From Colletotrichum lupini (lineage: Eukaryota > Ascomycota > Sordariomycetes > Glomerellales > Glomerellaceae): a stretch of 64,000 bases of DNA. The DNA is taken from contig NC_064681.1 in assembly GCF_023278565.1 (NCBI RefSeq), positions 4,526,001 to 4,590,000 on the forward strand, read 5' to 3'. The stretch's first letter is position 1. Each line of letters starts with the position of its first letter. Below the pieces are notes generated by a model. The model was not told where the DNA came from, searched no databases, and saw nothing but the letters and a program-made list of their open reading frames with translations. A program made the position numbers and the translations under genes. This document shows, piece by piece, positions 22,015 through 32,117 of the stretch.

Positions 22015-24438
22015 TCAACATCCTAGTTGAAAACTCTGGAGGAAATCGTGTACCGAAGAGTCTAAGTCCAGCCAATCCGTTGTCTCCCAACCACTGAGGA
22101 GGTTCGTCATCCCTTCGAACCCATGCTGCTGGAACACTTCACCCATATCGGCCGGCGGTGCTGGAGCGCCCGAAACCTCTTCCAATTGCATCGGCTCCGC
22201 ACCTCCATGCTCAGCACGCTCAATGGTCGGCTTCCTCTCACGGCCTGAAGGGCCTTCAGAATGAGAACTAGCCTCTTGCCGAAGCTCTTCGAGAATGACA
22301 GAGTATCTGCGGCTTGGGCTCTCGGCAGTCGTTGCTTTCGCCAGGTGATTCTGGCAGCGATCTGCCAGCTCAAAGAGGCCCCTTTCCGGGTCCTGTCTCC
22401 CTCTTTGAATTTCATAGACGTACACCACCGCGAGTGCACAAAAGGTGACGTACGGCGTCCACCAGAAAGCGTGGAATAACTTCCCGTCACTAGCCATGCC
22501 GTCGACCGTCTCAAGTGCGGCCTTGGCTGCAGTGATGCATTCATCAATACTATCTTCTAGAGGCGATTGCTGACCACCTCTCGAGCCACCCGTTCCAAGA
22601 AGAAAGGGTCGGTTGGCGTGCATAATGGCGTGGCAATATGCCAGCTTGAGGGCTGTGTTCTGTCTTCTGAATGACGGAATTAAGGACATGGGTCGAACGG
22701 TACCCAAATGGTGTGGCAAGGACTCGCGCCACCGGTGTAGAGCCTTGCCGTATCGATGTGCAATCATGAGACGGTCATCTTTATGAACGGGTTTAATCGA
22801 GTACACCTCGCGAGAAATACCGTCAATGATTTGAGCGAGTTTGGCGTGGAAGATGAGACTCTCAACATGGCAATCCATCTCTGGCTCGTCACTTGATCTT
22901 CCTTGGGGTGTCATGTCCTCATCGTTGACGCAGTCAGGGAAGTCCTGATCGATATCGTCGTCGCGGTACATCCTCGGCCGACCGAATACAACAGAGAGAT
23001 ACTTGTCGATGGTGTATGCCACCCAGAAAGTCCTCTTCCGGCACTGCGACAGTATGTAGTCCTTGTCGCTGCTGGCCCTGTTGCGTCCAGACTTCCGATG
23101 TAGACCCAAAGCCGAGATGATGGGAAGAATGCTCCCAAAGACATACCATGCTTGATTCATGCGAGATGTTTGGAGGAGATACAACACCTGCAAGAGGCGT
23201 GCCTGCGAGGACTCTAGCTTCGGCAACCCGATCTCTGCATCCGTTAAACTCAAAGCCTGAGAAAAGAGAGCGTCGCTGCGCAGAAGGTGAGAAAACCTTT
23301 CTTCGTCGACATTTCGGACCTTGCTTTGTCGGAGGGTGACGATAGCGAGAATGGTCAAAACGATAGAGGCTTTGGCGTGGCCAATTTCGTGGTGCAGCGG
23401 ACGGCTGTCTTTCGCATTTGCGAGCAGAATCTCGAACCACTGGGCGACGTAACCTTGATGAAGGCATCGATAGGTTACTACGCAAACATCAAAGTAGAAA
23501 TCCAGCATGTCCAAGCCGGCCAACCGGTCAGGAAGAGTCGATACGTCCAACGGCTGCGAATCGAAAGGCTTGTCTCCTGCCCTCGTCAGCCTCTGATGCT
23601 GTTCGGCGCCGCTCGGTGCGTTTCCAGGAACGTCAGTAGTATTAGATCTCTGCGACGAAAGGCGCTTCCATGCTCGGTGCAGGAATGTTAGACTCGAAGT
23701 GGTGTCAACATACTGCCCTTCGATCTCGGCAATCTCGACTTCTGGCGAGGCGCGTGAGCCTGGCAGAGCGCTGCGCCGGCTGCGCTCTGCAGCCTCCGCC
23801 TCGTCGGCTACATGATCACGGCTTCTCGACCGAGCCGCACTCTGGCGGGGAAGACGTGGTTCACGCGGTGCTAGGGATGGGAGAGGCGCCGCCGAGGGAA
23901 GCGGTCTTCTGTGAATGGTTAACTACCACTTTAACCATCATCGAACACTACTTGTTCTCACAAAGACATACCTGTGCACCTCTAGGGAAGTTGAGGGGAC
24001 CAGTCGGGATTCAAATAACCCGGGGGCAGAACTGGATGCTGGCGGAGGTGTCGGCGGTCTACCTCGGCGGTAAGTAGCGTCGTAGATGCAGGAGAGACGT
24101 TTCCGGGTGCAGACGTCGCATGGGATCGTTCCGGAGCATTTCAGCTTCTTGGATTTGCAAAAGTCGCATGCGCGACTGACTTTGTGACTTCTTCGCCGAT
24201 TAGCGGCGGCAGCAGCAGCCGATGACGAACGGCCCTCTTCGGGGCCCTCGGGCGAACCCTCGGGCAAGCTGCGTTTCCTCCGATCGGCAATAGTCGGCGG
24301 CAGAGTTGACGGGGACGGCTGTGATATATTTGACGAAGGTGTCGGGGCGGATGTTGTTAGAGGGGCATCATCGCGGATACCAGTGTCGGTGCTCGCCGTT
24401 GTTTCCGCTGGTGTGTCGGCCATCCTACCACCATCCAT
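22015..24438 (-). CDS. Zn2Cys6 fungal transcription factor
   Basis: Exons 24438-23972 and 23908-22015 (63-nt intron 23909-23971, GTATGT..CAG) give 786 aa from the first ATG in frame (MDGGRMADTP); a second ATG five codons later is equally possible. The binuclear cluster is C-x2-C-x6-C-x5-C-x2-C-x6-C (ACDFCKSKKLKCSG, then PCDVCTRKRLSC), preceded by an Ala/Ser-rich and basic stretch and followed by a proline linker. The body from about residue 290 is the fungal-specific transcription factor domain (LDFYFDVCVVTYRCLHQGY; RTFWVAYTIDKYLSVVFGRP). The C-terminus is acidic and Trp-rich, a likely activation region. Its closeness to two xylan enzymes makes a regulatory link possible, but nothing in the sequence proves it. 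Confidence 0.88.
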
Positions 24439-25915
24439 GAATATCCGACCCTCCGATGCGTTTGCTGATGGTCTCCACTGACTCAAGTCCGATTCTCCGG
24501 ACTACCACGTCGGTTCCAGCACCCACAACGGCTCCTACACCGGGTTCAGCGCTCCGAGTGTGTGCGCTTCGTCTTACTACGGCATATGACGAATCCGTAG
24601 GTGGATCATAACGGAGGATATCTCGTATCGGAACAAATCGAAAAAGATACCTGACGCCTCTCGCGTGGTGTGGCACGCAGATCTGGCTGGGAGTTTGTGC
24701 ACAGAAAGCAGTCCGGAAAAGCGAAAGTCAGGGGCCAGCTGATTATTAAGGGGAGCAAGCAAACCGGCCACAACGCACAGCAAACAAACGGCCCCCTTGC
24801 CGGCGCTCAAAGCTCGGCTGAAATGCGGGGCAAGGATGAGCAAATCGGTTGGATCGAAACCTTCTTACCCTCCACAAGTCCGGGCTCACTGTTCCCAGAG
24901 TCTGTTTCCAAGATGCCCCCTCGCTTCACATGCTGTTGATAAAGCATAATATCTCTCGACAAGGCGCTTGTCCAATGGGGATTGTTGCCGAGCAATCACT
25001 ACATGTGTTGGCCACGTGTTGCTGTGCTTACAATCAGATTGTGTAAGTTTGTAACTTCGTCCAGTATACTCGATCTGGCCTACGAATCAAACTGCTTATG
25101 ACGAGCCGGCAGATAGTACAGCCTGGGTTCTTCCTCTGCCCACAGGAAACTCGCAAGAGACGTATGGATAAATAATTATGCAATGATATCATTTATGAGC
25201 TAAATACAACAGTACTTGCACAAAGAGTCGGACTTGTGGCCCAAATTGGCCTTAGTGACCCCTCCCAATGGAATGACAAATTCGCAGTATGCCAACTCCC
25301 GAGCTTTGATCCCTGCTGCAAATCATCATTGACTCCAGCGCTGCAGAAACGATGCAGCTGAAATCTTCAGAAACCATGGCGCGGGGATAAGTCAAGCACT
25401 GGAGCAACCATTATCCGAGTAGACAGCAGCCTGCAGCCCACGGCCTCCCACTATCATCTCTTCGAGGTAGCTCGGCACCGATGTGGATGAGATCTAGGAG
25501 ACTGTCTATCGGACGATCGGACGGTCAGTCCATCCACCCCCACCAGAATCCTCCCTAAATCCGGTCGTCTGCCCCGCCATCCCCCGCTCTACTCCGGACA
25601 ACCCGAGTCGGTCCCTGTCCGCTGCTCCTATGAGGCGGACGGCGGCTTCCAGAGTTGCACTGGCTCTCCAGAACTTCGACCCACCGACCGCGGCACCGTT
25701 CGTTTCGTCGCAGCTTGCTGCACTCGTGAACTCTGCTCCTGGACCCCTGACGTCAACATGGTGGCACTCGAGACTCTAGACTAGCCGATCCCCTAGCGGA
25801 CGTGTTACTTTATATGATGCGGGCCAACCCCTCAATTGTGTTGCCTCGGGGCAGACAGAATCAACGATCTCAAGCATCTATCTCTTTCTGAGTCGTATCG
25901 AAACAAGCAATCAAC
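24439..25915. other. Divergent intergenic region between Zn2Cys6 factor and GST
   Basis: About 1.5 kb, moderately GC-rich at 25440-25790. No gene-like frame. A TTTATATG element near 25810 may be the GST TATA box. Confidence 0.5.
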
Positions 25916-26761
25916 ATGTCTATCGAAGTTTACCATCTTGGGCTTTCTCAATCAGAGAGAATTGTGTGGCTTTTGGAGGTTGGTAACTCGCAAACAATCA
26001 TTTAGGTCTGTAATTACTGAGACTCTACTAGGAACTCCAAGTACCATACGATTTGCATGTCTTCCAGAGAGATCCCATCACAGGACTCGCGCCCAAAGAA
26101 ATCAAGGAGATCGTGAGTCTTTTTCAGCAGATTTTGTGAATAGTGGATAGACAGCTGAACGAGTCAGAACCCCGCCGGAACCGCACCGTATTTCCGCGAC
26201 AGCACTGTTTCACCGCCAATCCAGCTTGGAGAGTCAGGCGCAACTGTAGAGTACATTCTCAACGTCCACGGTAGCAAGGCTGGCTCCGGAGCCCCGAGAC
26301 TTCTTCGTACCCCCGATGACGCCGATTACGCCGCCTACCTCGAATGGTTTCACTTCGCCAACGGTACTCTTCAGCCCACTCTCGGCCGCGCTATGACCCT
26401 GTTGTTTGCCGGCGCTTCGCAAAGTGACTTTGGCAAGCGGATGGAAGAAAAGTCCCACCAGGCCCTCAAGCTGATTGACAAGCGCTTGGCCAACAACAAG
26501 TGGCTTGCCGGTGAGAACCTGAGCGCTGCGGATATCATGACGGTCTTCACTCTGACCACCATGCGTGGTTTCTATCCTCTCCTGGACTTGTCAGAGCATA
26601 AGAACATTTTGCGGTATTTGAAGGATGTTGCCGAGCGCCCCGCGTATCGCAAGGCGCTGGAGAAGGGCGACAAGGGCATGGAACCTATGAACGGGCCCAA
26701 GGTTAAGGCTTTCAAGCAATTCAAGGGATTCGGTGCCATCTACGAGTCCTTGGGATACTAG
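25916..26761 (+). CDS. Glutathione S-transferase
   Basis: Exons 25916-25978, 26032-26112 and 26168-26761 give 245 aa. The N-terminal thioredoxin fold has SIEVYHLGLSQSERIVWLLE, then YDLHVFQRDP, NPAGTAPYF (cis-Pro loop) and LGESGATVEYI, the E-S glutathione-binding pair. The all-helical C-terminal domain contains WLAGENLSAADIMTVFTL, the conserved N-capping box. It conjugates glutathione to electrophiles in the cytosol, or may act as a peroxidase. Exon 1 ends before GTTGGT, a weak donor; the frame and the family alignment both support it. Length is normal for fungal GSTs. Confidence 0.9.
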
Positions 26762-26935
26762 AAAATTTAAGCCGCCTTCGACAGATACTCTACTCACGAT
26801 TCATGAACGATCAATATGACAAGGCGATATAACTCAATGAAACTCATCATCGAGAGGACATGACTTGCAGTATCGAATTATGTGACCAAAAAGAATAATT
26901 TCCTGCCGCAAGCTAAGTAACCCTTCAAGGATGGC

Positions 26936-26939
26936 AAAA
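26936..26939 (-). terminator. Pol III T-run terminator
   Basis: TTTT on the minus strand, 12 nt past the tRNA 3' end, the usual RNA polymerase III stop signal. Confidence 0.6.
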
Positions 26940-26950
26940 GGATGCTCAAC

Positions 26951-27033
26951 TGACCAGCCTGGGGGTCGAACCCAGAATCTCCTGATAACATGATGAATCG
27001 TAGTCAGACGCCTTGCCATTGGGCCAACCGGCC
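26951..27033 (-). tRNA. tRNA-Arg(ACG) with an 11-nt intron
   Basis: Cloverleaf read on the minus strand: acceptor GGCCGGT with GCTGGTC plus discriminator A; a D arm (three pairs, C13/A22 mismatch); anticodon stem TCTGA/TCAGG; T arm CTGGG-TTCGACC-CCCAG. The anticodon ACG lies at 27001-26999. The 11-nt intron (26997-26987) sits exactly one base 3' of the anticodon, as in eukaryotic nuclear tRNA introns. The acceptor stem contains three G-U pairs, so the molecule is a little weak but complete. No CCA is encoded. Confidence 0.85.
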
Positions 27034-27415
27034 GTGATAATCGAGTTGTTGATCCACTGCGGTGGATGCTGCAGGTTCCCAGTCTCAGGCAATTTGAGAA
27101 GTCGAGGTTGAGGGCGACGTGGTGGGTGACGAGTTGGCTTCACGAGTAGACTCCGAATTTGGAGACTTCCGGTCTCGTGTGAGGTGGTTCATGTCAGATA
27201 ATCGAAAATGGGACCCAGGAACTTGGTAAATCAGGCGCTCTTCAGTAGTTCTCTACCCCAGCTTGGCTAGTGGTTCTGAGGAACACAGGAGAGTCTCTTG
27301 TCCGACGATGACACACAAATGCATGGCTATGGCAATTTGAAGCCGCGTGTACGGGAAACTTCACAGTGTTGAGTAAATTACTTTATGAGAGTATCCGGAA
27401 GAGCTGAAGTTTCTT

Positions 27416-29283
27416 TCAGAGAGCATATTTGAACAAAGGGCTCTTCTCCCCCATGCGGCCAAGCTCTTCTTCAGTATACCTCTCCCTCACTTCGTCTTCA
27501 GTCTGTAGCGCCTTCTTCTCATTGAGCCTCTTTAGAAGGATTTCGAGAGCAATAACAGCAATGATACCGGCCGATGCAAATCCAAAAGATGTTCCAAAGC
27601 CCGTAGGGTATGTCGGCGCTTCCTTGTCGAGGTAGATATAGCTGCCGATCAAGCCACCAATGTTTCCGACACAGACCAAGAAGCCGATGCTGATTGCTCG
27701 TTTCTCTGGGCTCGGCGTATTTGCTACGTTCCAGGCATTGACTCCTGGAAGGATTGGATACATTCTGGCGATCCTGGGTTAGTTCCCCAATGTCTTCTAT
27801 ATGAGACCGACAGGTGTATTGAGATGAAAAGACTTACCCGAAACAGGCCAGGCATACGGCGAAATAACACAATGCAATGTTGTCTTTGATATCGGCGCTC
27901 TTTGCGAACAAGATGCTAAATGCAACCACGAGGCAAAGCTGAGGGCCAATGATGAAGGGCATTCGCCACGAATACCTATCAGCAAAGACTGAAAATATGT
28001 AGGCCGAGATAGCGCCCACCGCATAGGGGGGCATCGTCAAAAGCTGCGCGTTGGCCGAGGTATAGCCCATATTTTTGATAATCTGCGGCATCGTGAACTT
28101 CATGGCGTAATTCGGGACCGCATTCGACCAGTTCGCAAAGATCAAGAGATAGATCTTCCAGTCTGTCAAGACAGACATCAAAGCTTGCTTATCAAAGTGT
28201 TTCTCTCGGAACTCGCTCGGTCGATGAACCCGGCGGGCTTCTTGTCGTAATTCGAGATAGCGCTTTTCGTCGGAGTCAAGCCACTTAGACAGAGCGGGAG
28301 AGTCGATGAGGAAGAAGAAGCACATAACGCCAATGACCACTGTAGCCAAACCTTCGAGGATGAATATCTAAGTTGTTGTTAGAAATATGCAAGAAAAGTT
28401 CACGGCTTACAGACGCACCCATCGCCAACCTTCATACCCTCCGACACCATCCATTTTTGCGATGGCAAATGCTAGAAGGCCAGAGACGCCTCCACCAGAT
28501 GCGGCAGACGTATAGAGAAGAGCTATCCTAGTCTGCGTCTCGTTTGGGAGGTACCACTTGGAGATGATCAAAATAGCGCCGGGGAGGAAGCCTGCTCTGT
28601 TCCTAAGTTAATCTTTGCTGTAGTCTCTCCAACCAGTTAGGAGTGGTTGCTTACTCAAACAAGCCAAGGAATATTCGAACAGCTATCAGGCCACCATAGC
28701 TTTGGACCACGCCGTTGCAGGTCATGATGATGCCCCAGCATGTGACAATGCCACCAATGTAGAGCGAAGGTCTCTTAAACATGTGTAGAATCATGTTGCT
28801 CGGGACTTCGGCTAGGACGAATGGGATGAAGAAGACAGAAACTGCAATGTTGTACTCGACGCCCGTCATGTGGAGGCTACCTAACAACCCTTCGATTTTG
28901 GCGTTTCCAATATTGGTCTTGTCGAGATACGCCATGAGGTAGAGCAGAATCAGCATCGGCATAAGTCGGTACTATTGAAGATGCAAGTCAGATTATGTTG
29001 TAACACCAATAAGACGTATCATAGGGGGCAGTTGCAACTAAAGTGTACGCACGTCGACTTTGCGGACTGCTTTCTTCTTCTTGTCCTCTGGGAAGTTGCC
29101 GAGGAATGCAACGTCATCAGGGCTCAGGTTGCCATTGCGTTGATACTCATGGTGGGTAACAGAGTCCTTTTCGTGAGAGACGTGTTCAATGTCGGAGCGG
29201 TCCGAAGAGACCCTGGTGACAGCCATTTCTCTTGTTGCGGATGTGATTGGTTGGCACTTTCTCTTTGTCAGAGAGTTCTCCAT
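27416..29283 (-). CDS. MFS transporter, Dal5/allantoate permease-type (ACS family)
   Basis: Five exons: 29283-29053, 28971-28655, 28596-28419, 28367-27838 and 27764-27416, giving 534 aa. After a hydrophilic N-terminus the VDYRLMPMLILLYLMAYLDKTN block starts helix 1 and the DKTNIGNAK motif marks the anion:cation symporter family. LGLFEAGFLPG and LPNETQTRIAL are the conserved helix 4 and loop motifs, formed across intron 2. About 12 membrane helices are visible. Members of this group take up allantoate, pantothenate, nicotinate or other organic anions with protons at the plasma membrane. Its 5' end faces the DapA-family gene 1 kb away, suggesting a shared catabolic role. The substrate is not determinable. 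Confidence 0.9.
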
Positions 29284-30290
29284 AGAATGAAATGATCGTT
29301 AGGCAGCTGCTTGAAGCTGGAAAGTCGTCGCGACTCGGCTTTATAGTTGAAAGGCGGGAGACGAGGCCTTGATATCCAGTTACTACTATGGAACCTGGGG
29401 AAGCGGCGTGAAACCTACAGCTAGGTCTGGAGTTGCGGGGGAAATTTCCCAGGAATCTGGGGTACTGCCCTTGGCGCCGGGGTCCTCGAAGCAGCGAGTG
29501 GCTCGGAAAACAAATATTTTCCAGTCTTGATAGTAGCGTCAAGCCACTTCTGCTTAGCGTCAGCGTCCATAAACAGCCCGGATTAGAAGATTTCGGAAAT
29601 GCATGTGCGAAGACTGCTTGGTTTATCAAACAACTTCGTCTCAGTCTCTCTGGTGACGCCATGAGCGGGGAGGATATGTGCAATGCATTGCTCTCGTAGA
29701 TGGCGAGATAGTCGCGGTATCCGTTCCGCGATTCTCCGTGCCAAAGTTCGGAGCACATCACCTATGACACGTTTGCGGCATGTGGCTGGGGTGACAATTG
29801 GACGAGCCCGGACTTGTCAAGCCCCATCCTGGCACTCACATCATCCTTACTGTTTCTCTTGGTTGTTATGTGTGTGTTCTGGACCCTCTTTTAGTGGACA
29901 TGAGTCGTGGTTCCGAGCCTGCTCGGACTTGTGTTCTCGGATTCTGACCGGAAAAGAAGTCGCCCATCTCACGCCGGTTCGGATGAGCGGGGCTGGTAGT
30001 CAGCTCCAAGCATACGCTGTAAGCATTTGGCATTCTTCTTCAATCATGGGAAAGGGTGCATGGATCCGAGTAAGTAGGCGCGACTTCGGCACGTTCTCAA
30101 ACGCGAGCTCAGCTAGCCTCTAAGAAAAGTTGTGTGTGAAACTTGCCATGATCTGGTTATAAAAGACTTCATTGCAGGAGGTAGTTTTAGACTTGCCTTC
30201 ACCACACTCAATACAGACACCAAAATCTCATAACTCTGTAATCACTCTCAGACCACCTTAAACTTCCAATCCCACAAACCTTACCGAATC
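29284..30290. promoter_or_regulatory. Divergent promoter of MFS transporter and DapA-family lyase
   Basis: 1 kb between two divergent starts. A TATAAAA box serves the right-hand gene. Open frames here (for example 29683-30123) show no recognisable protein. Confidence 0.5.
30158..30164 (+). promoter_or_regulatory. TATA box of the DapA-family gene
   Basis: TATAAAA, 127 bp upstream of the start codon at 30291. Confidence 0.55.
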
Positions 30291-31229
30291 ATGGGTTCCA
30301 ATGTCGGCCTTGACCTCCGTGGTCTCACCCCTGCCCCCGTCACCCCCTTCAACAAGGACGGCAGCGTAGACTACGACGCCATTCACCGTCTCGGCTCCTG
30401 GCTCGGCAGCATCTCTGGCGTCAAGGGTCTCGTCGTTCTCGGTCATGCCGGCGAGGGCACCTTCCTGACGCAAGACGAACAACTTGCCGTCATCAAAGCC
30501 TTTGTCAAGTCCGTTGACAACCGCATCCCCATCATTGCCGGCATTACGGGAGAAGGCACCGAAGTAGCGGCCCTAGAGGCTAAGCGTGCCCGGGAAGCCG
30601 GCGCCTCGGCCGGTCTCTTGTACCCTTCTCACGGCTGGCTCCGCTTCGGCTATCAGCCCGGCGCCCCACAGGACCGGTACAAACGCGTCTTTGAGGTCAG
30701 CGGGCTGCCGCTGATCCTGTTCCAATATCCTGACGTAACAAAGGCGACGTACAACTTGCAGACTCTGCTCGATATTTCGGCGCAACCTGGCGTTTTTGCA
30801 ATGAAGAACGGCGTCCGAAATATGAGACGATGGGATACTGAGATCCCCGTCATCAGAAAGGAGAGGCCGGATCTCCAGATTCTCACCTGCCATGACGAAT
30901 ATCTTTTGCACACCGCCTTTGATGTCGATGGTTTTCTGGTTGGCTACGGCAATATTGCGCCCGAGGCTCTGATTGAGTTGATCAAGGCGGGCAAGGCAAA
31001 GGATTACCCCAGAGCGAGAGAGATCCACGACAAGCTGTTGCCAGTGACCAAGGCAGTGTACCATCGAGGATCGCACATGGAGGGCACTGTGGCGCTGAAG
31101 CACGCGTTGGTTGCGAGGGGAATCTTGGAGCATGCGACTGTCAGGTCACCTTTGTTGCCTTTGGAGGATGGAGCGGAGAATGAGATTTTCGCAGCTGTCT
31201 CTGCAGCTTCGCTCTCACGTGTGAAATAG
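30291..31229 (+). CDS. Dihydrodipicolinate synthase-family aldolase/lyase
   Basis: Single exon of 312 aa, the normal DapA/N-acetylneuraminate lyase family length. It is a TIM barrel with LTPAPVTPFNKDGSVDYDA at the start, GHAGEGTFLT at the phosphate or carboxylate loop (GTTGE in bacterial DapA), Tyr146 in LFQYPDV and the Schiff-base Lys172 in FAMKNGV. Fungi make lysine by the aminoadipate route, so a true DapA role is unlikely. Fungal members usually act in breakdown of keto-acid sugars or hydroxyproline, splitting a 2-keto acid to pyruvate. Its divergent arrangement with an organic-anion transporter fits catabolism. The exact substrate is open. Confidence 0.85.
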   Translation: MGSNVGLDLRGLTPAPVTPFNKDGSVDYDAIHRLGSWLGSISGVKGLVVLGHAGEGTFLTQDEQLAVIKAFVKSVDNRIPIIAGITGEGTEVAALEAKRAREAGASAGLLYPSHGWLRFGYQPGAPQDRYKRVFEVSGLPLILFQYPDVTKATYNLQTLLDISAQPGVFAMKNGVRNMRRWDTEIPVIRKERPDLQILTCHDEYLLHTAFDVDGFLVGYGNIAPEALIELIKAGKAKDYPRAREIHDKLLPVTKAVYHRGSHMEGTVALKHALVARGILEHATVRSPLLPLEDGAENEIFAAVSAASLSRVK

Positions 31230-32117
31230 TCGATGCATGTTACTAGGTACCCCGGAAAATGCTGTGTTGGGAAAGTGCCATGGGCTATCATGTACGTACG
31301 GTAGAAACTAGAGAACCATTCGTTCAGACAACTTTCCACTCCTAGACCCTATCAGTGGGAGTTGAAATCCGCCATGGACGCCCTCGTATGCCAACCATCG
31401 ATCACCATTGATGAAACCTGTAAAGGTCTAGCCAGTATTTTGGAAGCAGCTTTGGCAGCTAAGATGATTAGCGAGCTCAGCCCGCTTTTAGCTGCTCTTA
31501 GGTCTAAGTGGCTTGAGACATCATCCTGATACCTAGTACCTACACTTCATTCCAGTCAAAAAAGCCACCAACATCATCCATAAGGCCATAACCCGGTGCG
31601 CTACTCGGCACTCAAGACAGACATTCTGCCCACACCTCAGACACTCAAGTTTCATTGAATTGAATTTGCCAACCACAGTCTTCATGTCTCTAGAACTTAC
31701 AGCACACTGATGGGATTCTGATGTTGTTGTGCTACGGCATCGGTTCCTTTAAGATGGTCCTATCAGTGTGATAGAGTCGCAATCTCCCCAGGTCTTTTGT
31801 CTTGAAGATCGCTATGGTCTAGGCTCAAGCTGTGGCTCTCCAGGCTTGTGTGGCGAAAGCCTAATGGCCAGGAACGGCCAATATGTGTCTTTGTGGCTCT
31901 CGATAGCACGAGCCAAGCACATGTCTAGACGCCTTACACCTCCTCTCGATCCGTGGTCCCCTTTTACCAAACGGCGGGGATTTCTTTCAGACATTCGAGC
32001 CCTGAATGTTTCCTTCTAACGCGGGCCGCCCTTTAAGAACCTTATCATTCCATATCCCCTCATTAGTGTGTCCCTGCAAAAAGACATCAGCTGTCTAGTC
32101 TTCCTCACAGACGAAGT
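31230..32117. other. Intergenic upstream of the P450
   Basis: No gene-like frame; ordinary promoter and 3' sequence. Confidence 0.5.

Larger units (their letters stand above)
26762..27415. other. Intergenic region holding one tRNA
   Basis: Apart from the tRNA at 26951-27033 and its T-run terminator, this stretch between the GST and the MFS transporter has no supportable gene. Confidence 0.55.
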
